Shown: piece after piece, positions 10,166-23,082 of the stretch | Layout: each line of letters opens with the position of its first letter | Numbering within the stretch: position 1 is the stretch's first letter | Source: Eumeta japonica | Taxonomy: Eukaryota; Arthropoda; Insecta; Lepidoptera; Psychidae | DNA length: 64,000 bases | Assembly (NCBI GenBank): GCA_005406025.1 | Contig: BGZK01000103.1 | Span: 496,001 to 560,000, forward strand | Direction of reading: 5' to 3' | Position numbers and translations under genes: made by a program | The notes under the pieces: model-generated | The model's database searches: none | Seen by the model: only the letters and a program-made list of their open reading frames with translations | What the model was told of the DNA's origin: nothing

Positions 10166-11620
10166 CGAATGCAAGTCAAAATGGCAAGCATAAAAATAGA
10201 AAGAACCGAAAGGAGCAAACCATTCCCGAGAAAGGAGGAATCTGTCTTTTGATGGAAAAAAGATTATAGTATTAACTTGAAAAGGTCAATATTTTATTTA
10301 TTGTTATTTAACTTTAATTCACGAAACAATGAAACTTGCCGCAGTAGCGCTGACTTCTACCCACCGCTTTTATTATTTTTTTTATTAAACCTTTTTTTCA
10401 GCGGGAAAATTTATAAGCAAATATAAATATATTTAGAATGAACTATGCTATCAAACTTCATTACATATATCGTATAAAATAGATATAAAAATTTTTGGAG
10501 ACATAACAGGCAACAAGTTGGCAAATGCTTACATTGTCCTTGTTTGCTCCTTGTTTCTTAACAAATTTGAATTATATTTTTCTATTTACTCCCGTGACTA
10601 ACACGTTACCAATTATTATAACTTCAATATAGTTCAATAACCCTATCAATTTCAGTCGTTGAATCCATGAACATTAATTATTAATACGCTATCTTAATTA
10701 AGTATTGTAAAGGTTAACAATGTTGTTCAACTTCGTAAAATGTTTTATTTTAATTAATTTCTACGTCAGGCAGAGTTACCATATCACCGAACAAAAATGA
10801 TGGAAAATGGTGCAATTCTTGTTTTGAAGATAGGTGGTTCCGCTGAACCTGAATCCATAAAAAAAAAAACTATTTTTTTTGAAATAAAAATTTGATATTT
10901 ATTATTCGATATCAAGTTATTACAAGAGTATGAAATCTATATTGTCTTAGTATATGCTAGATATGTGTCTTCATTTTTTTTTAATACAGCAATTCGAATA
11001 TTACCGGTGTTTAATGAAAAATGTACATATTGTACATAACTATTGATAAGAGTGAAAATTAATATAAAACGATGAGAAAGCGAAATGAAAGTAGCAAATG
11101 TGATTTGCGAATCGCATTGCAATAAGAATTATATAATCCAATCTATGACATGACATGTGAGGAAATCTTTGAAAGATGTCAGTTAATAAATGTATTCGAT
11201 CGCTAATAAGAATGCAATCGTCATAGGTTTTTTTTTGGATCAGATCCAAACTAAACGGAGCTTTTTTGGATGCGCGGGCGCAGTGACGCCACAACGAGAC
11301 CGTGTCACGCGTGCCTGGTGAAATTTTATAGCCGGATTTCGTCGTGTTTATTTCTCCATCTAAAAATACTGTATCGCGAAAAACTGTATTGGATAAAATA
11401 GTGATGCGATACAGGCCCGCTTAGAATCATCGATCCATGCTCAACTGAATATGCATTGAATGTAGAATAAGCCACATCCATTTATGACACTTAGGCCTGA
11501 TACATCACTGTAGCGTTATGCATATCTATTGCTATATACAGGTTGGTTTAAAAACATCGATTATTTTTGTTCGTGATTCAAAATCTCCACATAAAAACTT
11601 TCGGGCGCCTGTGAAAGCAA
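10166..11620. other. Spacer between the inverted repeat copies
   Basis: AT-rich. A short GC-richer patch (11250-11340, GGGCGCAGTGACGCCACAAC) shows no recognised function. An imperfect inverted pair, AGTGATGCGATACAGGCC near 11400 and GGCCTGATACATCACT near 11494, could be the ends of a small unclassified element. No gene seen. Confidence 0.5.
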
Positions 11621-11646
11621 AGCTCTTAATATTAATATTAAGAGCT
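11621..11646. repeat. Perfect 26-bp palindrome
   Basis: AGCTCTTAATATT and its exact reverse complement meet with no spacer. Imperfect pairing continues outward, CGCCTGTGAAA on the left against TTTTTCACAAGCG on the right. One half recurs at 4343-4385. Confidence 0.85.
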
Positions 11647-11774
11647 CCGTTTTTCACAAGCGTCTTTTTACACCTCAAAAGTTTATATTTATATATACAC
11701 ATATAGCATCTGCATATGCATAGATTTTTAACATTCTGCTATGAAAATTGGAAATTTTTATAAAATTATAAAAT

Positions 11775-12390
11775 TACTGTTTTTCCCGAATTTTTGAAAA
11801 TTGAATTTTTACCAGATCTTGACGTTTTACCGTCCTAGGAATCTATTTCGATCACTTGTCGAATGATGTTTGTGTGCGTGTGTGTGAGTGCGCGCGCGTG
11901 CGTTTGAAAATCGTTTTTGTACTTGTTTAAGAGGTATCGTTGTTTTCTTTAAAAAAACAGCGTCGATTGTCGCAAATTATATCAAAATCAGTTGGTTCGT
12001 TAGAAAGATACGATAAATAGAAAATTTAAAAAAGGGTTTTCTTCAAAAATGTTTGTTTTTCAATTATGTTAGGTATTCGGTCATCTTTTTCTGTTTAAAA
12101 ACTGCATCGGACGCCATAAAGCAGATCAAAGTCGAACAACATGTTCCAAAGATATTGTAATAAAAAAAAAGCGGTGTTTTAATACATATGAGTATAGATT
12201 AAGAGCTCAAAACGTAATAAAACTATATTTTTGAGTTCGAAGACCTTGAAAAAGCAATAAAGTTGGTCTTTTGAGGATGATGATCTCAATAATTTAGTGC
12301 TCTTTCATTTTTAACACTGAGCTGGAACGAAGTTTCAGAGATGGCCGGAGATGGCTGTAGGGTCAACCGTTTTACAGATTTTTTTGTCAA
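11775..12390 (-). repeat. Dispersed interspersed repeat, copy 2 (inverted relative to copy 1)
   Basis: On the minus strand it reproduces the order of blocks in 9230-10165, including the GCTTTATGGCGTCCGATGCA block and the GT/CA-rich tract (here GTGTGCGTGTGTGTGAGTGC on plus). It also shares TAGGAATCTATTTCGA / the TAGATTTCTAGGACCCTC block of copy 1 at the end. With copy 1 it forms a divergent inverted pair about 1.6 kb apart. Confidence 0.75.
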
Positions 12391-12789
12391 ATTTCGTTAT
12401 AAATATTAGTTTTATGACTCACTGAGCCCATTTTAAAATATCTTGTCAATCTACATATTCTGTAGTATCTATCGATGTAACTTAATAACGTCTCACCGAT
12501 TTTGATCTAGTGTGTGGGCGAAAGGAGGTAGGGGTGTATGTGTGTGAAAGTGCGGATATATTAGGATCTTTCAAAAACAAGTAATGCTAAATTTTAATTT
12601 AAGCTCAGTGAAGCGGGGTGAGTAATAATCAATAATTTATTACATCCAAAAAAAAAAACAAAATCCTCGTTTCTAACTAATGATTTGAATTTTTTGATGA
12701 GCACTAATGTTTAATTGCAACTTCAGCATGCTTGTTAATAGTTTACCAACTTTTCCATTCCAGTTTTGTGTACTACGTCCTTGTACAGC

Positions 12790-13170
12790 AATTTTTTTTA
12801 ATACCAATTTCGAGGGGCAAGGAGCATGTGAGCCACTAGAATATTGGTAGTCACTGCCGCCCATGGATAATCACGACTCCTGTGGAGTCACCAGTGCGTT
12901 GCCAGCCTCTTGGGTAGGAATAGCATATCGGATAGGGGAAGGAGTGGACTGATAGAGAGGGGAAGGGACTGATGGAGGGAGGTTGTAGGCAATGGAGGAG
13001 GAGCGGGCCACCGGAACTCTCACGCACTGAGTGAAACGTAACAGCGAAACCTGTTGCGTGATGCCTGTAATCTGTGATAACGTGGGTATTGCGCTAATCG
13101 AGCTGACTCCTTTTACGTGCTGCAGCCAAGTTGACCGTTGCGTGGCTCGACCATAGAGAATAGGGCTTTG
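12790..13170. repeat. GC/GA-rich interspersed repeat remnant
   Basis: The order CTCCTGTGGAGTCACCAGTG, CGTTGCCAGCCTC, a GGGAAGGAGTGG / GGAGGGAGG purine tract, GGGCCACCGGAACTCTCACG, GTGAAACGTAACAGCGAAAC and CTGTGATAACGTGGGTATT matches the order of blocks I remember from a widespread lepidopteran repeat. It is diverged, and neither ends nor class are certain. Confidence 0.5.
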
Positions 13171-16100
13171 TTTATAAGGTCTTCCTGTTTCCTTTTACGT
13201 CTTTTTTGGGGCTTCATAATTAGTTATGAGCTTAAAAACGAGCCTTCATGATAAGACTTCGGTGTCTACCTATTTTTATGTCTGTTTGTATTATGGTTAT
13301 TTTTTTCTCAATAGCTACTATTGCTGTAACCTTACTTTCTTGTTACTCTTTTTTTTAAATTATATTTTGAATCGGGTTCCTGAAGCATTATTATTAGACC
13401 GGGATTACTGCATTAGTTACTGTAATCGACCTATTATGTGATATTGGTTTCCGTTTACTTCTATCGTAAATTTAATTATAGAAATATATACACATTTAAT
13501 GCCTAAAATTGTTCTTAGATTAGTTTCCAATTGTTTATTAATAAAAAAAAAAATTAAAACTACGCAATACATCTAAATAGGAAAACGTCAAGTTTAGGAT
13601 ATTTTGTAAAAGAAGACTCCGGCGGTGCTCAATGCGCAAGTATCTTACATAATTAAATAACTATAGCGAATTACACTCAATATATAAATCTGAGGATTAC
13701 GTCAATAAAAATATCAACGTTCGAATAAATGTAAGAAAAAAAAATTACGTAACACTATACCTAAGGACGTCGATGAATACAAACCGATTGGCCGAGTATC
13801 GGTTTTCCAGTACCTATCTAATGTTCTGTTTACGTACGACTGTGAATCCTTGACTTTTTCAAGCGTTTGCGTGTGCCATCTCGGTGCCTAAACTCAGCGT
13901 CTCTATAAACAAAAAGAGAAAAAAAACGAGTGAGTACTAATTTATCACACAAAAAAATCGTATTATCCAAAAATATATATTAGTGTCGTGATAAACACGC
14001 GAACGTGAAGACGGTCACAGGAGGTGAACTAAAATTAGACGAGTGACCCAGCAGGCTGTGGTATTCTATAAAGGATCTGCCTAAGCCTTAGTAGATTTCG
14101 AAGGGCTGTCGAAAGTAGAGCGGAATACTTTCCGGGACTTACTCCCTAGCAAGTGCTTTTAATCGTTTCGCAGAACCGCCTATTTCAATGAACAATCGAA
14201 TGCTTCAACGAATTTTAAACTAAAACTTACAGGCACTAGAGAAAATCGTTAGAAAAATGAGGCCTATAAAGTTACGAGACAGTCCTTTGTCCATCGGAAC
14301 ATATGTGTTTGTTTGTCACTAAATGTTTTGTGTCGATTAAATAGGAAGCGACCTTAGATTTGATCGATTTGGCACGATGTTGTTAAGATTTCTGCCAGCG
14401 GTATATATGTAACGATGCCCAAAAATTTCAACAACTTTGTCTGCTACAACGTTGTCGGTATTGGCTACGAGTTATGGCAATAAACTGACGAACGTGACTT
14501 GTTGAATATTATTGATTTTTAATGAATTTTATCTATTTATTTACTCATTGTGTATAAACTTGTTATACAGTTCCATAATCTAAGACGATATGTTATATTA
14601 CTAAATTAGTCTAAAATACACTTAATTAATTACTAACAAGATTTAGAGTATTTTGTGTTAAGGAACAAGCACTTCTCTGTACCAATTTAAAAAAATGTGT
14701 TACGGGCGGAAAGCTAGTCCAGCATCGACACATCAGATATATAATAATAACATTTCTTTGTAGCGTGTAGAAAAATAAACAAGCACAAAGTACAACAAAT
14801 TGTTTCACAACTTAAATATACCTACGACTATTAATCAACGTGTGTATAATATTTAGTCTAAGAACGCGCACGTCATGATAAAACCAGCAAAAGTTTGAGC
14901 GACAAGATATATAGCATTGCATAAGTAATACAATGTCAAACATTTTAGCGTTATTGTTAGCTTTTGTTGTTTTATTTATAAGGGAAAAAAATTTAGTATA
15001 AGCTTAATTACAACTGTAAATTTAATTGTAATGAATGAGCATTGATTTTAATTTTTAGTTAATTTGTCAGATACACAAAAAATTCAGCAATATGAAATTA
15101 TGCATATTAGGAGAATAATCATGACAAAACAAATGAAGGTACCTAAAATATGCATGCTACACACGGTGCATAATACATATTTATGTTGTTAAAATCGAGT
15201 ACATGGTATAAAAAATAATATTTCAATTTATTGGATGTCCCGCTTATAAATAGACTTATAAAGCAGAAAAGAAATATGTTTTATCGTATTTTGTGTCTAT
15301 ATATATTATGCCGCACCAAAGAAAATCTCTCAACAAAAAACATTTTGTCAGTTTTCAATTTCAGACAAAGTATTTCTACTTAATTATTTTCCTTTGAGAC
15401 ATCGAAATGTAAGTAAAGACCATGCCGATCCCATTTTTTAATGAGTATAGGTTGACGTTTCGACATCATTTGTATTTGGGTTCATTCGGAAGTAAAATTG
15501 CGCCAAGAAAATACATTTTTCTTTCAATGTAATAAGGTAATTAAAAAAAAAAGAAATAAGAAGTGTGTACATACGTTAGAAGATACTATAATAAATAAAT
15601 CTACAGATTTGAAACAATAAAATCTCAAATCTTCAAATTTGAAACCATAAAATCTCTCCGTTAGTCTCGGCCAAAATCTTTTATGCGATCTATTTTATAA
15701 ATCACAAGCCTAGTTAGGTTTTAATTTCTTCAGATACATAAAATAACAGCAAAATAAACAAATAGACGAAAAAATAATGCCGTCTTCCTATTTTTATATG
15801 TATTTAAAAAAAGACTATGAATATGAATATTTACGATCTACTATTTGCTGCAAAGGCAATGACAGTTACACTTATGCAAACAGTCCATAGAATATTCATT
15901 CTATGGATATAGAATACTTAGTGTCAAAACGTGTAGTTTTTACAAAAAAAAAAGTAATCAGTTTTCGAAAAATTAGGACTTAAAATTGACGCTCTACCAA
16001 AACGATTTTGTATTCAATAAATTATATATAAACAAAATATTAAGAAGATTGGCAATAATGCACCACCGCATATAATGATGTGAGCATATGTGCTTTTACA

Positions 16101-16290
16101 TATTAAGATAATATAAGTATAGAGTCGCAACTAAAACAGCCAGTAACAATTTTAAATCAAACTTTATGATATTAATTTATTTGAATCATAAATCAAATAA
16201 TAATGATATTAAATACGTAGGTAGAGAAGTACATACATCAGATAAGAAACATGTTTGCAAAATAACTAACCCATAACAAATTAATAAAAT
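13171..16290. other. Quiet AT-rich region
   Basis: Contains a 30-bp tandem duplication at about 15606-15660 (GATTTGAAACAATAAAATCT / ATTTGAAACCATAAAATCTC) and a 10-bp perfect hairpin TCCATAGAAT-ATTC-ATTCTATGGA (15884-15907). A mildly GC-richer patch at 13780-14200 has a donor-like ACGA/GTGAGT (13929-13938) but no open frame. Nothing else is supported. Confidence 0.5.
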
Positions 16291-16293
16291 TCT

Positions 16294-17123
16294 GTGACTG
16301 TCAGCGACTTCGAGGTAATTGCATTTTCTAAAGTCCATAGGGTCATTTATATGTTAGTAGTGCCCAAACTAATTCTTCCCAAAAAACCTTGTCTGTTTGT
16401 CTCTTTGTCCGAGATTATCTTCGGAATGATTGAATCAATTCACATCAAAATTGCACCGGTGAGTAGAGGAGTTTATTGAGATAGTCCAATAGACTGTGGT
16501 AAATACTGTAGAAATTTATCTAAATTACAATGGTCGAGCGTACATATATACCATGCAAAACAACAGTTTATTGTGGCATTCGTGAGATCCCGTGTCATAT
16601 CTTCGCTAACCGTCATCAGCGAATTTTACAGAAAGTGCAGCTTCTTCAAAAGCTTATATACTTACTTCATTCTCACACTGGAGGCTATATTCCGTCACCT
16701 CTGAAATTCGGCACAAAAATATTTCAAAGTATGTTCTCAGAGAACTTCGTAAATATGGATAAATTCGAAACGATTAATAATAGTCGTTCGCTATTCAAAA
16801 CGTTAACTGAATCGTTAAGTTACACCGGCTACAACATTTTTTTCTTAGATTGAAAGATTTGGAACTCCGAATCCCTTTACGCCGATTCAGCGAGGGTTGA
16901 GGACTGCTTACAAACAGCTTTCACTGATGCTGTGACAACATTCGGGATCTACATCGCAACGCGCTCGCCGGAAATACAGAGCCAGCGGTTTAATTTTGAC
17001 TTTAAAATTCATTGGTCAATTTATTGTGGTCAAGATTCTGACCCCGTAACATTCTGGTTTGAGGGCAGCGCATTTGATCACGTGACCACCATCACTCATA
17101 TTAACTGGATTGTCAAAAGTTAA
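16294..17123 (+). other. Unrecognised segment with three consecutive open frames
   Basis: Open frames of 61, 107 and 63 codons follow each other on the plus strand (16294-16479, 16530-16853, 16932-17123) and base composition is less AT-extreme than the surroundings. I recognise no domain, signal peptide or membrane segment, and the frames differ. The motif CTGTTTGTCTCTTTGTCCGA near 16388 resembles tracts in lepidopteran repeats. It may be an old unclassified retroelement or chance. Confidence 0.25.
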
Positions 17124-17919
17124 TTTTCGCAAATAGTTATTGGTCTATGAAGAATTTCTTCTTGGGAAAGAGAAATTATTTGTGCGTGTAGGTTAATAGA
17201 TGGACCTAATCAATTAAAAAGGAAGCTCGGAAAAATGACAAAAAATAGCTTGTAAGTCCAAACATGCTAAGATTTCTTTTCCCTATCATCTGCTCTGATA
17301 AACTTTTTTTTTCATAATCAATAACAATATCTCGAAAACCTTCCTTTATTTTATTCAAACATAGTGATAGTCTGGGTACGCCTATGAAATCTCATTTTAC
17401 TCTCGTCTGTCGACAGAATAGGTATTTTTGCAGTTTCAAACGTTCCGACTCAAAAAACGCGTAAACGGAACGAGCGAGATGTAAAGTTTGCGTGTGACCA
17501 CTATATCTGTTTGCGACAAACGAAAGCTGGTTTCATCGTTAAATCAATAGATCAATTTATACGACTGGCGAGTTCCGGCGACGTGTTTACCGATTGTAGA
17601 TTTTATCTTCTTGATCGAATTGAACATCAATTTCTGAGATTATACAGAGAATACGTTTACTTAACGTTGCAAGGTCGATTGTATTAAGACATGCTCATAA
17701 TTTCAACGTATTTCTTTCTGTATATTACGGACTGAGACGCCGTTTAAACAGATGTTTTTGCATATTTATTGCATCTTCCTATTTCTACATACAACGTACC
17801 AGTAATGAACAATTATTTTTTAAACTGTAGCGGTTGTCTCGAAACATAAATGCTGTCTGAGTTTTATTGGAGATATTAGAATTTATGAGCGTTAGTATGC
17901 CATCATCCACGAGTCTAAG

Positions 17920-18045
17920 ATGTGGTCTCCCGAGACAAATTATCGTTTGCTAGAAGATACTACGTCTTTAATTTACAACATGGATATAGCTTCAGAACCG
18001 CTTCTTGTGATTGTGCATGTAGGAGTTACCGTAACCAGACATACG
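17920..18045 (+). CDS. Candidate first coding exon of an unidentified gene
   Basis: An open frame starts at ATG 17920 after an in-frame TAG at 17887 and runs 42 codons (MWSPETNYRL... to ...VTVTRHT). It ends exactly at a consensus splice donor, ACG/GTAAGT (18046-18051), at phase 0. A second in-frame ATG at 17980 has a strong insect start context (ACAACATGG) and may be the true start, giving 22 codons (MDIASEPLLV...). Composition is balanced compared with flanking AT-rich DNA and I see no transposon similarity. Such short 5' exons are typical of alternative promoters of large insect genes. I do not recognise the peptide. Downstream exons would lie beyond the intron, possibly outside this window. 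A chance ORF is not excluded. Confidence 0.35.
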
Positions 18046-18051
18046 GTAAGT

Positions 18052-20120
18052 ATTACAACATCAATTTTTAGGTGAGCCGACCGTGTAACATCTGTGTGAT
18101 TAATGTGTGAATGCAATCATTAACATAAACCTACTGCGGTGACATAAAAATTTGTAAAACCTTAAAGCAAAAAACGTACCTGCGTGCAATAAGTGAACTG
18201 GAGATTTATAAAAAAAAATCGTAAAAGTCATCTAAACGTATTCCATGGCTACTGCTTCAGCTAGATCTCTGTTGTACTAAAATGCGGGATTTTTTGGTAC
18301 CTAAAGAAAAAGTAATTCCAAATAACTACGTATATGGTGTTATGAAAATCTCATCCTTTAGATCATCGTCCTACGTATTGTACATAAGTGATAAATGAAA
18401 TATAGTAAGTATAATGATTTTAATTTTGTGTGCGCCAATTATTAGCGGGTTTTCGTATACTAATTCATTTGTTTTAAAAAAATGGCGCATTTTACTATTT
18501 CGTAGAGGGAGTATATTTATAAATAAATCAAGAGAACATATATGATGTAAAATACATATAGAAACGAAACAAAGTTATATAAAAATATTAAGTAGTAAGT
18601 GAAACGTACTGCGTTCTTTCCTCTTAGCTGGCGTATGACCATCATTTGTTTGTCTAAACTGCGTCAGACAACAAGTTAGGTAACGCGAATATAAGAATTC
18701 ATATGTACGTTCTTGAAATGATTGTTTATATAAGAAGTTATTGTTTGAATCGGCAATTATATATAATAAGTATGTTCCTAAATGAATTGTAGAATTTGTG
18801 ATAACCATATAATTTGAATGGCACATAGTTTTCGAAGCAAGTGCCCTGCTCGCATTTCTTATGGTATTTTACAAGGAGAACGAAATTAATGTAGGATTAA
18901 AAAAATTAAATATTCATAACAATATTATAAGTTTGTTACGTACGCGTATATTCGAGAAGCTTTTCCATAACTCTCCGCATATATTTCGATTGGCCAGATG
19001 GTATTTTTCTTTATTTTTCCTACAAAATTCACCTTATAACGTGTATGCATAACATATGTTGACTGTAAACAACATTGAATAAACAAACGTAGCGATGTCT
19101 TAAGATTTATTTTTAAGTGCTATCTAAAACTCTCGCGATAACCTGTGCGCGTGGATGACGTCCAGCGACAAGCAGTATTTACTCTTTCGACATACACAAT
19201 ATTCATAAGAAAAGGAAAATGAATAATCGTAGTCAAGTATTGGTAAAAAATTTAAATTAAAAAAGTATTATGAGAGGCGCCATAAATTAAGGTGCAAAAA
19301 ATTGCCGACTCTAATCGAAAAATAATTTATGTAATTATGGGTTATTTCTGTAAATTTGGAATAATGGTTTAACGTTTACATTAACTGTTTTGCGGATTCA
19401 ATTCCATCGATAACGTTTGTCGATCAGAATTTTTCTCGCCGGGCGAAATAATAACACATATTTGATCCCACAAACTCTACATGGTAATTCTAGTGACAGT
19501 TTTTTATTCTAGTTGTGATGTTCAATATTCCGTATGAAGATTCCTTCTATAAATGTGATTTTTTTTCAAACATTGAGTTGAATATGATAAACTACCTTAA
19601 GAAATTTTATTTCCTAACTAGTAATTATTTTTAATATTATTGTTATTTAGACGCTTTATTAAAAAAAATGCTATGAGTAAATTTTTATGATGCGCTTTGT
19701 AATAAAAGCTTTCACTATAAAGTTGACTCCTGTACTTCTCTTTATGTAGCTTGGTGGCAGTACCTCCTACTTTTATCTGACATATGAAAGCGTGATTTAA
19801 AAAATATTTTCAATTTGCAAATTCCATTTAGACCAGAGTTATGCAGGTGTTGTTCGTCCATAGCTCGAATTAATGATAGCCAATTTGAATGTTAACACAG
19901 TTGGAGGTTATGCTATTCATAAGTGTTCAGTGATATAAACTGTATTATATTACATAATTTGATAATTGTAGATTGAAAAATAAATTTATTGCAGAAAAAT
20001 TCATGTCGTCATTGAATTATAAATTTAAATATATTAAAAATCATTTAATTATTATTAATGATAACTAACTAGTTGTTTTTAGAGTCTAATTGAACAATTA
20101 TTTAAATAGATTTTTGAAGG
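18052..20120. other. Quiet AT-rich region after the candidate exon
   Basis: No repeat or gene is supported. A small GC-richer spot is at 19125-19180. Open frames of 63-83 codons show no domains. Confidence 0.5.
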
Positions 20121-20816
20121 CATTTTTTGGTTTCCAAACCAAAATGGCAAAAACGGAACTCTTATAGTTTCGTCATGTCCGTCCGTCCGTATGTCATAGG
20201 CATTTTATTCAAAAACTACAAGACGTATATTTTTGAAATTTATAGTATAGGTGTCTTGTGTAAGCCGCTGCTTAGTTTGGTGGTTAAATAAAAAAAAATA
20301 TTTCTAGGCGGGGCACACCATACATATAACAAAAGCTGAAAAAATTTTTTTTCAGTAATATCAACGAATAGCACATATTTCGACCGTTCTTTTAAAATCA
20401 CTTTAAGGTTTGTAAGCAACTTTTCTGATTACGTGAATAATTTCCGGAATTAATCGCCACGAAAGTGGCGAAAATTATGACCCTATTGCCTAATCCGTAT
20501 GTCCAAAACATATAAAAAAAGTAATAAAGATAACGCTTATCAAATACTTTCAACGAAAATTATTTTGAACATGGTTGGATATACTGTTTTTGAGTTATTG
20601 CCGAAAAAACTGTGTTTGTCAACAAGTCAAGTAATAATCGACATACCTACTTGTTTTCTTAGTTATAGGCGACTAAAGTGCTTACAACTATTCTGTGCGG
20701 GAAACATGGAAAAAATGTAACAACGTACTTTTTTCATCTGTAATTCATTTCTTTGTAATAACGGCTTCGGAACCCTATAAAGAGCATGGTCTGACATGCT
20801 CTTGGCCAATTTTTTG
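20121..20816 (+). mobile_element. Lepidopteran GGCCA-tailed non-autonomous repeat, copy 1
   Basis: It opens with TTTCCAAACCAAAATGGCAA then CTTATAGTTTCGTCATGTC and a CCGTCCGTCCGTATGTC tract, and closes with AACGGCTTCGGAACCCTATA, GAGCATGGTCTGACATGCTC and TTGGCCAATTTT. The second copy at 23083 keeps the same order, which defines the family. No coding capacity. It resembles the 7.26 kb repeat in design (CCGTCCGTCC tract near the start, CGGAACCCT box, GGCCA/CCGGT tail). Confidence 0.8.
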
Positions 20817-21259
20817 TTATTCTTGTATGAGTTATTTTATTTCATATTTTTAGTTATTGAGCAATAATAGTTTTATAATTAATTTAGCTACTTTACATGT
20901 GTATTAAACCATGGTTAATAAAATTGGCTAGACACCTCCTTTACGTTCGTACGGAGCAAGTGAAAAAGTAGTATTCCTATCTCGAATTTATTTTCCTTTT
21001 GGTAATCATTCCAGGATCTTTACATTATCAATTGAAGTGTAGTTACAAAATTATTCTTATACACTTTATATATATTGCTCTTATTATTTATAATTTAAAA
21101 GTTCTACAATTTATGCAGATCACATTTTTATTCACTTTCACATAAAATAAATTCACCCTATTCATACTGTCATCGTTAAAGAGTCTCGATATGTTCATGC
21201 ATGAAGGAAAATATGTAGGTGGATTAATAAGTAATTGTAATCCTCTGTACATTAAGTTT

Positions 21260-21640
21260 TACTAATAGCCATTGCAAGGTAGGTTCTGGCGAAAAATTGC
21301 AGTATTATGCCCAATTTCTAATCTTTAAGAACTGCTGTGATTTCCCTTATCAGCTCAGTAGCATAAGATGATAACTACCCGACACAAAACCTTGAATATC
21401 TAAAAAAAATAGCTCAAATACACCGTTCATACCTATAATATTTGAGAGTGTCCCTCGATTTCATTGAAATCCTGTCATCAAATCATAATTTGGTGACTAT
21501 GGGACTACCTGAAAAGTATACGCTTTTAAACAAAAAAAAATTGAAATCAATTCACAATTAATGAAGTTATCGCTGAAAATACATAAAAAATACAAACAGA
21601 CGAACATAGAAACTCCTCTTTTTTTGAAGCAGATTAAAAA
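21260..21640 (+). repeat. Lepidopteran repeat tail (ACAGACGAAC...CTCCTCTTTTTTTGAAG)
   Basis: The order CTGTGATTTCCCTTATC, CCTGTCATCAAATCATAATT, GGGACTACCTGAAAAGTATA, CGCTTTTAAACAAAAAAAAA, AAAATACAAACAGACGAACA and GAAACTCCTCTTTTTTTGAA follows the 3' portion of a repeat I recall as ubiquitous in Lepidoptera. Class and 5' end not determined. Confidence 0.6.
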
Positions 21641-22019
21641 TTGGATAAAGACATAGAAGTAGATGAATAGCAGGACTGACTGAAATTGAGGGATTATTAC
21701 TTTAAAGAGAAATTGTAAAATCAATCAAAAAGGATAAAAGAGCAAACATTGAAAAATTTTCCGTAAATTAAAATGGAATCCTTCATAATCTATGAAGAGT
21801 TTGGGGACTCTCAATCGTTGTTTAGCAATATTCTGTCCTTGTAATAAGCATGTTAAAAATATTTTTTTTATTTATTTTTAACATAATTATTAGATTATTA
21901 GAGTCGACTTGTACGTAACTATGTAATAGAATCTTAGAGATTGAATTTCAAACACTTTTAATTGTTGAATCATCAAGAAATTGTGTATAGTTTTCATGAC
22001 AATACACTAATATAACTTT

Positions 22020-22350
22020 TATAAGTAACTACTAGCCTGATCTGATAATGGAACAGAATAATATATTCTAGAGGGTTTGGGTTTGTTGATATTGTCTTGA
22101 GATATATTCTGGCCAGGATCGATTTCAGGTCTGACAATTGAGTCGGAAGGTAAACGCTAAAATCTCATAACGGAGCAATGTATCCTGACCGTGTTTGGGC
22201 GTTTGGAACTGTCTTGAGATGCACTTTAGCAGAGATTGGTTTTCAGAGTCTGATGATGGAACTGGAAGACTGGCACTGAAACTCCTTATGGAGTTTCTAT
22301 TATTAGAACAACGTGTTCTAGCTTTATTTGGACTTGTTGAAGTTGTCTTC
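22020..22350 (+). repeat. Diverged copy of the 120-bp tandem family
   Basis: Two degenerate units contain GTCTTGAGAT..., CTCTGATGATGGAACTGGAA-type boxes (near 22246-22265) and AACTCCTTATGGAG, matching units of the 32961-33338 array (TCTGATGATGGAGCTGGAAG, AGGAACTCC). Decay has destroyed exact periodicity. Confidence 0.55.
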
Positions 22351-22639
22351 AATTGTACTTCAGTCGTTTATTGTTTTCATAGTTTAAAGACGAAAATTCA
22401 GAAGCTAGGCGATGGAATCTTGGCGCGTATAGGCTTTTTCAAAATGTCATGTCACAAGTATTACCTTAAGACATCGAACGTAACCCTATTGAAGTAGCCT
22501 TGTCCATCTACGAGCCACTGCTGATGCATGCTGAGGTGCGTACATTTTGAAAGTACATATGTAATTTGTTTTATGTATGTGGTAGAGCCTTACCGAAGCC
22601 AACTTAGCTGCAGTATAAACATAGTCAAGTTTAACCGAT

Positions 22640-22930
22640 AGATGACTCGTGAGATGCCACACTATCACAAAATACAGACGTGAAGTAGTAGCTCCCGCTG
22701 TTGCGTTTCATCCAGTCAGTGAGAGTTCCGCTGAACACTCCCTTCTCTATCGCACCACTTGCAATCCATCGCATGTCATATTCCTTTATAAAGTGTCCGC
22801 ATGTTCGCCTGTCTGTGTGTGTAGACCCTTTTCCTCAGGAATGCATAAAGTTGAAATTAATATCAAATACATAGATTATATACTACCACGATACGCCCTC
22901 GGGTTATTGTATAGTGAGCGACCATATCAG
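22640..22930. other. Slightly GC-richer unique segment
   Basis: Two overlapping open frames (60 and 96 codons) run through it, with no recognisable domain. I see no repeat. Function unknown. Confidence 0.3.
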
Positions 22931-23082
22931 TTAAGGTAGAGTAAAATAAATTATTAAATTGCTCACGTGAATATAGCCGCGGGTGGTTGCTAGTCTATTA
23001 TACAACCTGTATGCAGATTCCAATTGCATCCATCCCCTTATAAGGACTCCATAGCTGAGTAGTAAAGAAACGGTATATGCAT

